A DNA stretch of 64,000 bases from Trebonia sp963734665 (lineage in GTDB: Bacteria > Actinomycetota > Actinomycetes > Streptosporangiales > Streptosporangiaceae): positions 434,001 through 498,000 of the forward strand of contig CAVTIR010000011.1 of NCBI GenBank assembly GCA_963734665.1, read 5' to 3'. Positions 1-7,732 of this stretch are shown piece after piece; position 1 is the stretch's first letter, and each line of letters begins with the position of its first letter. Under the pieces are notes generated by a model. The model was not told the origin of the DNA, searched no databases, and worked only from the letters and a program-made list of their open reading frames with translations. The translations under genes were made by a program, and so were the position numbers.

Positions 1-1706
1 CGGCTGACACCGGCCAGGGTCAGCGCGGACTCGCCCCAGTTTGCGCGCAGGGCCTGCCACCACTTCATGTGCTCATTCGTCTTCGGCGTGCGCAGGAACG
101 CCGCCTTCCGCGCGAACAGGCCGAGCACCGAGGCACGCGCCACGACAAGGGACGTCGACTGCCATATGAAGAACGAGCCGATCGCCTCCCGCCACGACGC
201 GCCGGTCCCGCGGCGCACCACCGCCACCGCCCGCATTAGCCCAAGCGCGAAGAGCGTCGGCACAGTTGTGAGCAAGAAGGGGGTGAGCACGCGGAATGAC
301 TCGCCGCGGCCGGTTGCCAGCTGGGCGGCGCCGGCAAGGAGGAAAATAAAGAAGGCGAGCCCGAGCAGGTCGCCATACCACTGGATTGCGCCGGTCAGGT
401 ACGACCATCGCTGGGCGACGTTCAGGTGGTTCTCTCTGGTCTTGCGGCCGGGCATCAGCGATCGCCAGTGCATGCGCAGGATCTGGATGCCGCCGAAGCA
501 CCACCTGTACCGCTGGCCTTTCAGCGCCTCGAACGTCAGCGGCATGATGCCGTGGCCCCATGACTGGTCCAGGTGCAGCCCGGACCAGCCGGCCCGCAGC
601 AGCCGCAGGGACATCTCCGCGTCCTCAGTGATGCACCATTCGTCCCAGCCGCCCAGCTCGTCCAGCGCGACCCGTCGGATCAGCCCCATCGTGCCGGCGA
701 AGATCGCCCCGTCGTGCTCATTGCGGGAGGGCTGCGAGACCGCGAAGAAGTACCTGTAGGAGAAGTACAGCCGCCGGTAGTACGGCGCGTGCTGCCAGCC
801 CCGGTAGTCCTGCGGTGTCTGGACGAACCCGATCCACGGGTCGGCGAACGCCGGGGCGCACTGCCGGAGGAACCCTGGCTTGATCTGGTAGTCCGAATCC
901 ACCACGCCGATCACCTCGGCGGACGGGTGGGCCAACTCGCGGAGGGCGTAGTTCAGCGCTCCGGACTTGTAGCCTGGCCAGTTCTCAAGATGGGCGAACT
1001 TCACCCTGTTAGCCGTGCACCACCGCTGCACCGGACGCCAGAGGGCCTCGTCGTCGGTGTTGTCGTCGATCAGGATGACCTCATACCGCGGATAGTCGAT
1101 CCGGATCAGAGAACGCAGGGTGTCTATCACCATGTCCGGCGGCTCGTTATGGGCCGGCACGTGCAGGCTGATCATCGGCAGCTCGCTGCCCTTCGCACCG
1201 GGCGACACCTCGGGGGGCGCCGATCTGCGCCAGTTCTGCGTACCGAGCGCTTCACAGACCTCCCAGAGGTAAGCGCAGGTCAGCAGGGCAGCGAAGACTT
1301 CGAAGAGCCACAGCAGAATGCCGGCGGCGGTGCCATACGTCCCGAGATGCTTGGCGAAGATCGACTCCAGCGCGAAGGCCAGGTAGACAACGATAAGAAA
1401 GATGCTCGAAGCCCAGCACAGATGGGCCCGCGCGGTCCAGCGGCGGGTCGCGGGGAGCCATACCAGGCTTGCGAGCACCATGCCAGCGACCCCGGCGGTA
1501 AGGTGGTGCCGGGAAGCCGGGAACGCCCTCAGCGACACTGCCACCGCCGCTCCCAGCGCGATTGTGGCGATTACTGCGAGCACGAAGCGGCGGATGGCCC
1601 GCCATGCCCCGCCCGCGGGACCGGCATGACGCTTCGCTGGCATGAGCAGACCGGCCATGCCTAGCGGCGCCGCGAGGAGACCGGCGAGCAGCAAAGTCGT
1701 AAGCAT
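1..1706 (-). CDS. Processive family 2 glycosyltransferase (cellulose-synthase-like), 3' end outside window
   Basis: Membrane glycosyltransferase that would polymerise or transfer sugars from an NDP-sugar at the cytoplasmic face. Reading from an ATG at 1706 (preceded by ACGGAGGTTAGTA), the frame stays open to the left edge, about 568 codons. The first ~150 residues hold hydrophobic segments. The catalytic domain shows the classic D, DxD, TED, QxxRW series: LIDDNTDD (~212), VVDSDYQI (~267), ITEDAEMS (~357) and QRYRWCFGG (~397). More membrane segments follow (LLGLAFFIFLLAGAAQ and beyond). This order is diagnostic of processive GT2 enzymes; the polymer made cannot be told. An ECF-type promoter ~150 nt upstream (1862-1889) suggests control by the sigma factor at 2812. 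Partial because the window cuts its C-terminus. Confidence 0.9.
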   Translation of the reverse strand, partial: MLTTLLLAGLLAAPLGMAGLLMPAKRHAGPAGGAWRAIRRFVLAVIATIALGAAVAVSLRAFPASRHHLTAGVAGMVLASLVWLPATRRWTARAHLCWASSIFLIVVYLAFALESIFAKHLGTYGTAAGILLWLFEVFAALLTCAYLWEVCEALGTQNWRRSAPPEVSPGAKGSELPMISLHVPAHNEPPDMVIDTLRSLIRIDYPRYEVILIDDNTDDEALWRPVQRWCTANRVKFAHLENWPGYKSGALNYALRELAHPSAEVIGVVDSDYQIKPGFLRQCAPAFADPWIGFVQTPQDYRGWQHAPYYRRLYFSYRYFFAVSQPSRNEHDGAIFAGTMGLIRRVALDELGGWDEWCITEDAEMSLRLLRAGWSGLHLDQSWGHGIMPLTFEALKGQRYRWCFGGIQILRMHWRSLMPGRKTRENHLNVAQRWSYLTGAIQWYGDLLGLAFFIFLLAGAAQLATGRGESFRVLTPFLLTTVPTLFALGLMRAVAVVRRGTGASWREAIGSFFIWQSTSLVVARASVLGLFARKAAFLRTPKTNEHMKWWQALRANWGESALTLAGVS

Positions 1707-1861
1707 TACTAACCTCCGTTGCCTGACGTCCAAAGACGCGAGAATGGCGTCAACTTCGCTCCAGCCGCCGGCGGCTGATCAGGGTTTGACGCTCAGCAGG
1801 GCTTATTCGGGGTCACGGCGCCACGCCATGTCCCTCCGTCATTAAGCTGCTATGACTCACA

Positions 1862-1889
1862 TACGACGGGGGGGACCGAAACGGTTCAC
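1862..1889 (-). promoter_or_regulatory. ECF-type promoter of the glycosyltransferase gene
   Basis: Read on the minus strand: -35 GTGAACCGTT (core GAACC), exactly 17 nt, then -10 GTCGTA (core CGTA). The same element with the same spacing lies at 2445-2472 (-) and 2760-2787 (+), the last immediately before the ECF sigma gene. GAACC-N16/17-CGTA/CGTC is the usual shape of ECF promoters. The spacing and identity are seen directly; recognition by the neighbouring sigma factor is inferred. Confidence 0.7.
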
Positions 1890-1909
1890 TGCTGGTATGG
1901 CTTAGCTTG

Positions 1910-2266
1910 TTATTTAACCTGTCTGCCTGCTGGTTTTGGTCTTGGTTTCGGTTCGCTCGACAGTTTTGCCGACGTCGTGGCGGGTGGCGGGACGACGGTT
2001 CTTCGCGCCGGGCGGGCGGCTGGGGCCGGGCAGCTCGCCGGGGTGGTCTTCCCAGCTGCCGCGCGGCACTCTGCTGGCTCGCCCGGGATGATGCCTGGCA
2101 GAGGGGTAGCCGCGCGTCTGTCAGGCAGGAGCTCGCCGTTGTCGTCGAAGAGCACGATTCCGTTGCAGAGCAGGCTCTAGCCCTGTTCCGGATGGGCGGC
2201 TACCGCGCGGGCGGCGTGCCGGTCCGGGGCCGTGGCGGCCGGGCACCGGGGAAGGTGGTGACATAT
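1910..2266 (-). pseudogene. Broken DUF5999-type small gene (ATA in place of start, internal amber codon)
   Basis: The minus-strand frame from 2266 begins ICHHLPRCP, then ..PDRHAARAVAAHPEQG, then TAG (2177-2179), then SLLCNGIVLFDDNGELLPD and a long Pro/Ala/Lys-rich tail to the stop at 1910. This matches my memory of actinobacterial DUF5999 proteins, which begin MCxHxPxCP and contain HPEQGWSLLCNG: the Trp codon is replaced by TAG and the initiator ATG by ATA. Two lesions in conserved positions suggest a pseudogene, or a sequence error at each. An intact-looking ECF promoter (2445-2472) still points at it. An internal start (ATG at 2155) could only give an 81-aa C-terminal piece. The function of DUF5999 is unknown. 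Confidence 0.55.
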
Positions 2267-2444
2267 CCGGGATCGGGCGGCGGGCGCACTGGCCGTCAGG
2301 GCTTCTGGGCGGGTTGAAAGGATCATTGTTTCCCCCGAATTTTTGTTTAGCGGGCGGGGCGGTATTGTCCGCCCGGGGAATTACCTGACCGCGTTCATTG
2401 ATTCCTGGCGCCAGTGCGATCGGTGTGAATCAGGATGCCTGGAG

Positions 2445-2472
2445 TACGACGGCGGGCAGCGGAACGGTTCAC
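2445..2472 (-). promoter_or_regulatory. ECF-type promoter facing the DUF5999-type pseudogene
   Basis: On the minus strand: GTGAACCGTT, spacer of 17 nt after GAACC, then GTCGTA. It matches the copies at 1862-1889 and 2760-2787. The predicted transcript start (~2438) is ~170 nt upstream of the DUF5999-type frame, a leader length like that of the glycosyltransferase gene. Confidence 0.65.
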
Positions 2473-2759
2473 GCCGGGAGACGGAATTTTTCGGCAAGGG
2501 CCGACCGCGGTGCCGGGCGGCTGCCATTTGCCGGATACTGGCTGCTTTCCCGGACGTCCCGGCCGTGGCCGGGCAGGGCGCCGGAAGCGTTCCTGTCAGC
2601 GCGGCCGGCAGCACGGCGGGGGTGGTGGTTGGCGGCCGGGAGGGTCATACTGGGCAGATCGCGCACGGTGACGATGGCCTGCGGGAGCGGGCCGGTGCGG
2701 GGGCACCGGGGGGCCGGGCGGCGCGGCGATCATCGGGGGAAGATTTTCTGGCCACGGGT

Positions 2760-2787
2760 GTGAACCGTTCGGCGGCCTGCTGTCGTA
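2760..2787 (+). promoter_or_regulatory. ECF-type promoter of the sigma/anti-sigma operon (probable autoregulation)
   Basis: GTGAACCGTT (2760-2769), 17 nt between GAACC and CGTA, and -10 GTCGTA (2782-2787). The predicted start near 2794 leaves a short leader before the GTG start at 2812. The match to the two minus-strand copies suggests that the sigma factor drives its own operon and the two units to the left. Confidence 0.7.
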
Positions 2788-2811
2788 GAACACAGGTGGG
2801 GGCGGCTGCAG

Positions 2812-3384
2812 GTGCATGTGGCCGGGGCGGATGAGCGGCTGGCCCGTGAGGAGGCCGATCTGGTGGCCCGGATCGCTGCCGGGGACGTCGATGTCCCGGT
2901 GGCCGAGCTGTACCGGCGGTACGCCGGGCGGCTGTACCGCTGTGCGCTGCAGGCGCTCGGCGATGCCGGGCTGGCGGAGGAAACCGTGCAGGAGTGCTTC
3001 GTGCGGCTGTGGCGGACGGCGGGCCACTTCGACCCGCACCGCGGCCCCGTGGCCGCCTACCTGATCGTGCTCGCCCGCAGCGCCGCCGCCGACGTGCGCA
3101 AGCGGCCCTCGTCCCGGCCGCTGGTGCCGCTGGAGGAAACGCTCGTCCCGCCGCAGCGAGACAGCGTAGAGGAGATCTTGACCGGGCTGGTGGTGCGGGA
3201 GGCGGTGGACGGGCTGTCCCCGGCGCACCGGCAGGTGCTGCTGCTGGCCGAGGCGGGTCTTCCCCAGTCGCAGATCGCGGCCCGGCTCGGGCTGCCGCTG
3301 GGCACGGTGAAAACCCGCACCTTCCACGCGCTGCGGGCGCTGCGCGCCGCACTGACCCAGCGAGGCTTCCATGCCGCCGCATGA
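2812..3384 (+). CDS. ECF RNA polymerase sigma factor (SigE/SigK type)
   Basis: 190-aa extracytoplasmic-function sigma factor. Region 2 covers about residues 25-95 (ELYRRYAGRLYRCALQ, AEETVQECFVRLWR) and region 4 about residues 130-185 (GLSPAHRQVLLLAEAGLPQ, IAARLGLPLGTVKTRTFHAL), the -10 and -35 recognition parts of the family. The start is GTG; the 3' end overlaps the next gene, which starts at 3371. That gene is a zinc-finger membrane protein, the standard ECF/anti-sigma arrangement. The ECF-like promoter at 2760-2787 suggests autoregulation. The closest group looks like SigK-type factors paired with RskA, which control envelope or redox stress genes; the inducing signal is unknown. Confidence 0.92.
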   Translation: MHVAGADERLAREEADLVARIAAGDVDVPVAELYRRYAGRLYRCALQALGDAGLAEETVQECFVRLWRTAGHFDPHRGPVAAYLIVLARSAAADVRKRPSSRPLVPLEETLVPPQRDSVEEILTGLVVREAVDGLSPAHRQVLLLAEAGLPQSQIAARLGLPLGTVKTRTFHALRALRAALTQRGFHAAA

Positions 3385-4105
3385 CCCGGCGCACCCTGAG
3401 CGGGCCCACCCGGAGGCAGCCGGCTGGGTGCTCGGGGTCCTCGATCCTGGCGACGCGGTCCGGTTTGCCGCGCACCTGGAGTCCTGCCCGGGCTGCCGCG
3501 CCGCGGTCGCCGAACTCGCCCCGGCGGCCGGGATGCTGCGGGCCGCCGCGCCCGCCGGCCTGCCGCCGCCGGACCTGCAGGCCCGCACCCTGGCCCGGGT
3601 GCGGCAGGCAGCCGCGGAAACCCGCCCGGACCGCGCGCCGGCCAGGCGTGCCCGGTGGCGCAGATGGAACGCGAGGATGCTTACCCTGGCCGCTGCCGTG
3701 GTCATCGCCGTCGGCGTCGGCGTCGGCCTGCTGGTGTCCCAGACAGGGGGCGGGCTGTCGTTCACCATCCCGCTGCACTCGTCGGCGGGGCAGGCCGCCG
3801 CGGGCCAGGCGGTCGCGCACCAGGCCGACGGCGGCTGGTCCATCCAGCTCACCGTCGCCCACCTGCCCGATCTCGGACCCGGCCGGTTCTATGAATGCTG
3901 GTACGCCGGCCCGGGTAGCCGGCCCGGCCACCCACGGCTGATCACCGCCGGCACCTTCACCGTCGGCCGCTCCGGCACCGCCACCGTCCAGATGTGGAGC
4001 GCCGCCGACCCCCGCACCTTCCCTGTCATGCAGATCACCGCCGAGGCCGCGGGCGACGGCGGCCAGCACGGCCACGTCATCCTCACCGGCACCCCCACCA
4101 GCTAG
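3371..4105 (+). CDS. RskA-like membrane anti-sigma factor
   Basis: 244 aa. The N-terminal cytoplasmic part carries the anti-sigma zinc motif HLESCPGC (~35-42, HxxxCxxC) within a 90-residue helical domain. A single membrane segment follows at about residues 100-121, then an outside domain of ~120 residues with GRFYECWYAGPG and GTATVQMWSA, features typical of the RskA C-terminal domain. It overlaps the sigma gene by 14 nt and is co-transcribed with it. Known role of the family: hold the ECF sigma factor at the membrane until a signal triggers proteolysis. The two are almost certainly partners. Confidence 0.88.
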   Translation: MPPHDPAHPERAHPEAAGWVLGVLDPGDAVRFAAHLESCPGCRAAVAELAPAAGMLRAAAPAGLPPPDLQARTLARVRQAAAETRPDRAPARRARWRRWNARMLTLAAAVVIAVGVGVGLLVSQTGGGLSFTIPLHSSAGQAAAGQAVAHQADGGWSIQLTVAHLPDLGPGRFYECWYAGPGSRPGHPRLITAGTFTVGRSGTATVQMWSAADPRTFPVMQITAEAAGDGGQHGHVILTGTPTS

Positions 4106-4185
4106 GCCAAGTTTCCGGGCTAAGTTGACCTTGCCTAGTGTCTCCGCAGGTCAGATGCATTTTCTACTGCTGGCGGTCCTATGAC

Positions 4186-4450
4186 CTACCTGCGGGGTGC
4201 CCAGCGGTCCACGGCGAGGATCTCCCAGAGCTCGCGCTGGTAGCCGGTGAGTTCGGTGGTCATACGGCGGGCTTTGGGCCGGCCGCCGGTGGAGGAGTAG
4301 ATCAGCACGGTCTCGCCGATGGCCGCGAGCTGGCTGAGCAGGGCGCGAGCGGACAGGTCGAGCCCGGCTTGGCGGGCGCGGCGGCGCATGAGGTGAGCGA
4401 CCTGCAGGACCACGCAGGTGAAGACGTGGGACGCGCCGACACGCTCGCCG
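4186..4450 (-). pseudogene. IS1634-type (IS4 superfamily) transposase, C-terminal remnant
   Basis: Frame VGASHVFTCVVLQVAHLMRR .. LDLSARALLSQLAAIGETVL .. GRPKARRMTTELTGYQREL .. LAVDRWAPRR then stop. This is the usual C-terminus of IS1634-family transposases (HVFxCVLxLQxAHLMRR..). Nothing of the catalytic core precedes it: the frame decays near 4450. A central fragment of the same kind of transposase lies at 14515-14735. The piece is a dead remnant. Confidence 0.65.
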
Positions 4451-4542
4451 CCCTACCTTGAACGTCCAGCCGTACGCAACTCTGCACCGGGACCCGGTAC
4501 GTCGGCACCTGTCCTCGGTCGCAAAAAATAATAGCTAGAGCT

Positions 4543-4788
4543 TCAACACGTTGACTTGCCAGGGACCCGAAGCCCGCGAGGGGAGGCAGGGGCATGGCGG
4601 GCGCCGCAGGCCTGCCTTCCGTGGTTGCAGGCGAACGTGACGGACATCCCCGGCCAGGAAGGTAAATCAGTCCAGGACGCTCTCAGAAGGAGGCTCGGCG
4701 GACGTCCCGTACGGCTCCGGGGCCGGTCGGTAAAGTCGGCGAGAAGAACCTCGACGGCCGGCAGTCGCGCTCGCGTGTCGTACTGCAT
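4543..4788 (-). CDS. Small protein of unknown function (MQYDTR.. family)
   Basis: 81 aa, starting MQYDTRARLPAVEVLLADF. The ATG is preceded by AGGAGGAAAGC at ideal spacing, and the stop of the upstream gene (4798) lies inside this ribosome-binding site, so the two are translationally coupled. The first ~20 residues recur, with a 2-nt frameshift, at 46088-46137 (minus). That shows a real protein family present twice. The rest of the ORF is low-complexity and may be a run-on after truncation. Function unknown. Confidence 0.45.
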   Translation of the reverse strand: MQYDTRARLPAVEVLLADFTDRPRSRTGRPPSLLLRASWTDLPSWPGMSVTFACNHGRQACGARHAPASPRGLRVPGKSTC

Positions 4789-4797
4789 GCTTTCCTC

Positions 4798-4992
4798 CTA
4801 GGTCGCCTTGGACCACGCCACACGGGCGCGTTCGTTGATTTCCGCGGTCGTTAGGTCGTACCTCGCGGCGAGTTCCGCGTGGCCGACAGAGTGCGGCGGG
4901 AGCCGTTCCAGTTCGCCGCGCATCTTTTCTCGCAGGCTGATCAACGCCGAGTCGTCGAGCTTGCTGAAGTCAGATTCCTCGCTGATGTTCAC
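4798..4992 (-). CDS. Small hypothetical protein paired with an XRE regulator
   Basis: 64 aa, GTG start at 4992, beginning MNISEESDFSKLDDSAL and containing LERLPPHSVGHAELAARYD. It is soluble, acidic at the N-terminus and predicted helical. It is divergent from the XRE/DUF5753 gene at 5168 and coupled to the small gene at 4543-4788. Short helical proteins of this look are common beside actinobacterial XRE genes, but I cannot name a family with certainty. Longer readings of this frame (to 5400) run through the promoter region and are unlikely. Confidence 0.5.
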   Translation of the reverse strand: MNISEESDFSKLDDSALISLREKMRGELERLPPHSVGHAELAARYDLTTAEINERARVAWSKAT

Positions 4993-5167
4993 GGTTTGCC
5001 TCGGTAATCGGTCGTGACGGCTGGTGCACCCCGCCGTCACCGGGGGTGGTGGTTTATCGGTGACGGCGGGATGTGAAACAACGATGCGTTCGGCGGAATA
5101 GATTGGATATACAACGGTCCGCAGCGACAACAACACGCTCAGCGTCGACAACAGGACAACAAAAGGG

Positions 5168-6003
5168 GTGGCCATGCCGCGGGTACGCACGTTGACGCCT
5201 GGCGCTTCGCCTACGCATTTCTTCGGAAGCGAGGTTCGGCGCGCCCGCGAGGCGGCGGGCATGCCGCAGGCCGAGCTCGGCGCGCTGGTCCCGTGCGACA
5301 AATCGGTCGTGAGCCGGATCGAGGCCGGCCTGGTCCAGGCGGACGAGGCGTTCGCCCGCGCGTGTGACGTGGCGTTCGTGCACCTGGACGGGTTCTTCAT
5401 GCGGTTCTGGAAGGACTGCCAGACCTGGGGCGCGGCGTTCCCAGCCGCGTTCCGGGAGTTCGCCGCCTATGAAGCTGAGGCGGTCACCATCTGGACGTTC
5501 CAGCACTCGCTGGTGCCCGGCCTCCTCCAGACGGAGGGCTACGCCCGCGCGGTCCTGGAGCGCCACCCGAACGTCACCAGCGAGCAGGTAGCCGAACGGC
5601 TCGCCGCACGGCTGGCGCGGCAGTCGGTGCTGGCGCGGACCGACCCGCCGCTGCTCTGGGTGCTGCTCGACGAAAACGTGTTGCACCGGCACGTCGGTGA
5701 CGCGACGATCATGGAGGACCAGATGACGCACCTCGCGGCGATGGCGCGGCGACCGAATATCACGGTCCAGGTGATCCCACGCGAGGGAGCGCACGTCGGC
5801 CTGACAGGCGCGTTGGACTATGGCGGAGACGGCCGGATGCCTTCGTCGCTCACTTGGAGCACATAGCGGACGGTATGATGACCGATAGCCCAGCTATCGT
5901 GGCTCAGGCGAGCACACGGTTCGACGCGCTGAAAGCGGACGCGTACCGGCGTAGCGAGTCCCTGACCTTGATCGAAGAGATGGCAGAGAAATGGAAACCA
6001 TAG
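5168..6003 (+). pseudogene. XRE-family regulator with DUF5753 domain, frameshifted
   Basis: The N-terminal HTH (SEVRRAREAAGMPQAELGAL, ~20-75) is followed by a DUF5753 domain (WTFQHSLVPGLLQTEGYARA, RQSVLARTDPPLLWVLLDE, NITVQVIPREGAHVGLTGAL). After GALDYGG (~5825) the frame shifts and stops at 5866. The missing C-terminus is plainly readable in another frame: FVAHLEHIADGMMTDSPAIV .. STRFDALKADAYRRSESL .. EEMAEKWKP, ending at 6003. The family normally runs uninterrupted for ~280 aa, so this copy is broken (or mis-sequenced). A DUF397 gene overlaps its end, as usual for these pairs. Fragments of paralogues lie at 12700-12795 and 14260-14515. Confidence 0.85.
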
Positions 6004-6177
6004 ACAGCGCCCCGTGGCGCAAGTCGAGCTACTCCGGCACCAACGGCGGCAGACTGCGTGGAGGCGGCCGACATGGACGGCCGCGTTCTGGTCCGAGACA
6101 CGACCGACCGCGGCGGCGTGGTCCTGAGCATCTCTCCCGACGCGTGGTGCCGCCTCACGGACACGCTCAGGTAGTCC
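5991..6177 (+). pseudogene. DUF397 protein, frameshifted
   Basis: ATG at 5991 gives METIDSAPWRKSSYSGTNGG; after one extra base near 6051 the frame resumes as DCVEAADMDGRVLVRD .. GGVVLSISPDAWCRLTDTLR and stops at 6177. WRKSSYSGxNGGxCVEVA is the DUF397 signature, and DUF397 genes follow XRE/DUF5753 genes in actinomycetes, where many control development or antibiotic production. Both genes of this pair carry a frameshift, so the module is probably inactive. Confidence 0.8.
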
Positions 6178-6457
6178 CCCGCGATCCGGTGGCGGGGCCA
6201 TGGGTACAGCCCCGCGGCACCCGAGGGTGCGTCGGCACGAGGGTGCCCAGTGGCTGGTCGAGAGCCGTGCGGAACCACCGCCCACGGCCAGCACCATCAA
6301 CCAGCCAGCCGGATAGGCACGACCCTGCGGGCCGAATGGCGCTCCTCAGCGGGACCAAGGACCTTAGCCAAGGGCCGTGCGGAGTAGCTAGCGTGCAGGT
6401 TAGAGCACCGTGCATCGTTCGCTATTCGGGGTTCTGGGGCCAGGAGGAGAGCGGTAG

Positions 6458-6895
6458 GTGGTTACTTTGACAGGCGGGATAAACGGCGGCGGTTCGGCGG
6501 TCAGCCAGATCCGCGTGTTCCTGCTCGATGACCATGAGGGGGTCCGGAGGGGCGTCCGCGCCCTGCTGGAAGCCGAGGCGGACATCCAGGTGATAGGCGA
6601 AGCGGACACGGCTTCTTCCGCACTGGCCTGCATCCCCGCACTGCGGCCCCACGTGGCCGTGCTGGACATCCGACTCCCCGACGGTGACGGCATCACGGTG
6701 TGCCGGGAGGTTCGTGCCCGTGTGCCCGAAGTCGCGTGCCTGATGCTGACCTCGCTCGGCGACGAGGCAATGCCCGACGCGGCGATGGCCGGGGCATCCG
6801 GCTACGTGCTCAAGCAATTCCGGGGAAATGAGCTGGTCGACGCGATACGCGCCGTTGCGTCGGGGCAGTCGATGCTGCACCAGACGCAGGATTAG
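6458..6895 (+). pseudogene. NarL/DevR-type response regulator, receiver domain only
   Basis: 145 aa. The receiver domain is complete: acidic pair LLDDHEG, phospho-acceptor region AVLDIRLPDGDG, Thr in CLMLTSLGD, Lys in GYVLKQF. DevR/NarL regulators continue past AVASGQSML with a linker and a LuxR-type HTH of ~65 residues. Here the frame ends HQTQD and the next DNA is a different, less GC-rich gene fragment. It is therefore truncated at a recombination junction. It could still be made as a stand-alone receiver. No kinase gene is nearby. A GTG start with AGGAGAG upstream is plausible. Confidence 0.6.
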
Positions 6896-7175
6896 TGACC
6901 TCCGAGAATTTGCTAAGGCCGACTACGGAGATCAGCTGACCCAGTCACGTCTCGACAGAGCTGATATTACAGTCTGCATGAATCAAAGGGTCTATGACGA
7001 GTGCCTGCAGCATGTAACTTTTCCCGCTAGCCCGCATATATGGTCGGTCGCCGATATTGGCGAACCGGGCAGGATTGCCCATACCGAATTGGAAAGCCAC
7101 CGCTACCGGGAGGTAGCTTACCAGGAAATCGTCATGAATGTTGATCGATTGATCTCAGGCATTTCGGGAACGAAA
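6896..7175 (+). pseudogene. Gene fragment, possibly low-molecular-weight tyrosine phosphatase C-terminus
   Basis: A lower-GC stretch codes, without its own start, for DLREFAKADYGDQLTQ .. RADITVCMNQRVYDE .. SPHIWSVADIGEPGRIAH .. YQEIVMNVDRLIS. Its codons use many A/T third bases, unlike both neighbours. The pattern (ADxxVCMN, ..WxVADIG, ..NVDxLI at the end) recalls the C-terminal half of low-molecular-weight protein-tyrosine phosphatases, but this is a guess. It joins a truncated response regulator on the left and the antisense of 7194-7547 on the right: the scar of a rearrangement. Confidence 0.35.
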
Positions 7176-7193
7176 TTATTTGACGCGGTGAGG

Positions 7194-7547
7194 TCAGCGA
7201 ACCTCGGTGTACTCGCTGCGATCCAGTTGCACGACGTTGGTGTAGTCGCTGCCCCCTGGCTCTGCGACGTCGGTGTACCGGCTGCCGTCCTGCTGCACCA
7301 CAGGGAAGCTGAGCCCAGAGACTAGCTTGCGCAGGTGCCGCATCCCGCTCATGCCCGCGAGCGTGACAGCTACGGCGGCGGCGAGGACCGAGCCGCCGAA
7401 CAGCGCGAGCCCGCCGACGACGTGTCCCACCATCATCTGCGCACTACTGTAAGCGGAGGCCGTAGGCCCGACGTGGCTCAAGGCGTCGTTGGTCGTTCCG
7501 GGCTGCAGGCGCTGACCCGCCAGAGTCTTTTCGCGCCGCACTGCCAT
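7194..7547 (-). CDS. Small membrane protein of unknown function
   Basis: 117 aa with one clear membrane segment (VVGGLALFGGSVLAAAVAV, ~42-65). A polar tail holds three spaced copies of a SxYTxV motif (GSRYTDV, GSDYTNV, RSEYTEV), a small internal repeat visible in the DNA too. No recognised family. There is no strong ribosome-binding site at 7547; a downstream ATG (MMVGHVV, ~38) is an alternative start. Neighbours give no functional hint. Confidence 0.4.
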   Translation of the reverse strand: MAVRREKTLAGQRLQPGTTNDALSHVGPTASAYSSAQMMVGHVVGGLALFGGSVLAAAVAVTLAGMSGMRHLRKLVSGLSFPVVQQDGSRYTDVAEPGGSDYTNVVQLDRSEYTEVR

Positions 7548-7732
7548 GGGGAGACAGCAATTCTGTGGATAACTACTTCTCGGAAGATCGATAACCTATG
7601 GAAACCCAGCCGACAGCGATCCGGCCCTGCACCTTGTGACCCGCGCAGACGTCTACGCCTGACACGTCATCGACGTCAGCGAGGAACTGGGCGTGCCCGC
7701 CGTACCGCTGCGGCCGGGCGGCGTGGCTGACC

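Larger units (their letters stand above)
2267..2811. other. Intergenic region with two ECF promoters, no supported gene
   Basis: About 545 nt between the broken DUF5999-type gene and the ECF sigma gene. Apart from the two opposed ECF promoters (2445-2472 minus, 2760-2787 plus) I see no credible coding sequence. Open frames here have no recognisable protein and no good ribosome-binding sites. Confidence 0.5.

Noticed and set aside
573..1664. Long plus-strand open frame (363 codons)
   Set aside because: It is antisense to the glycosyltransferase, whose frame carries all family motifs; the plus frame gives a Gly/Arg/Pro-rich product with no family.
7560..7730. Possible short gene between the membrane protein and the amidase
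   Set aside because: A protein-like phrase (VIDVSEELGVPAVPLRPGG) is present but interrupted by a stop and lacks a start; too short to name.
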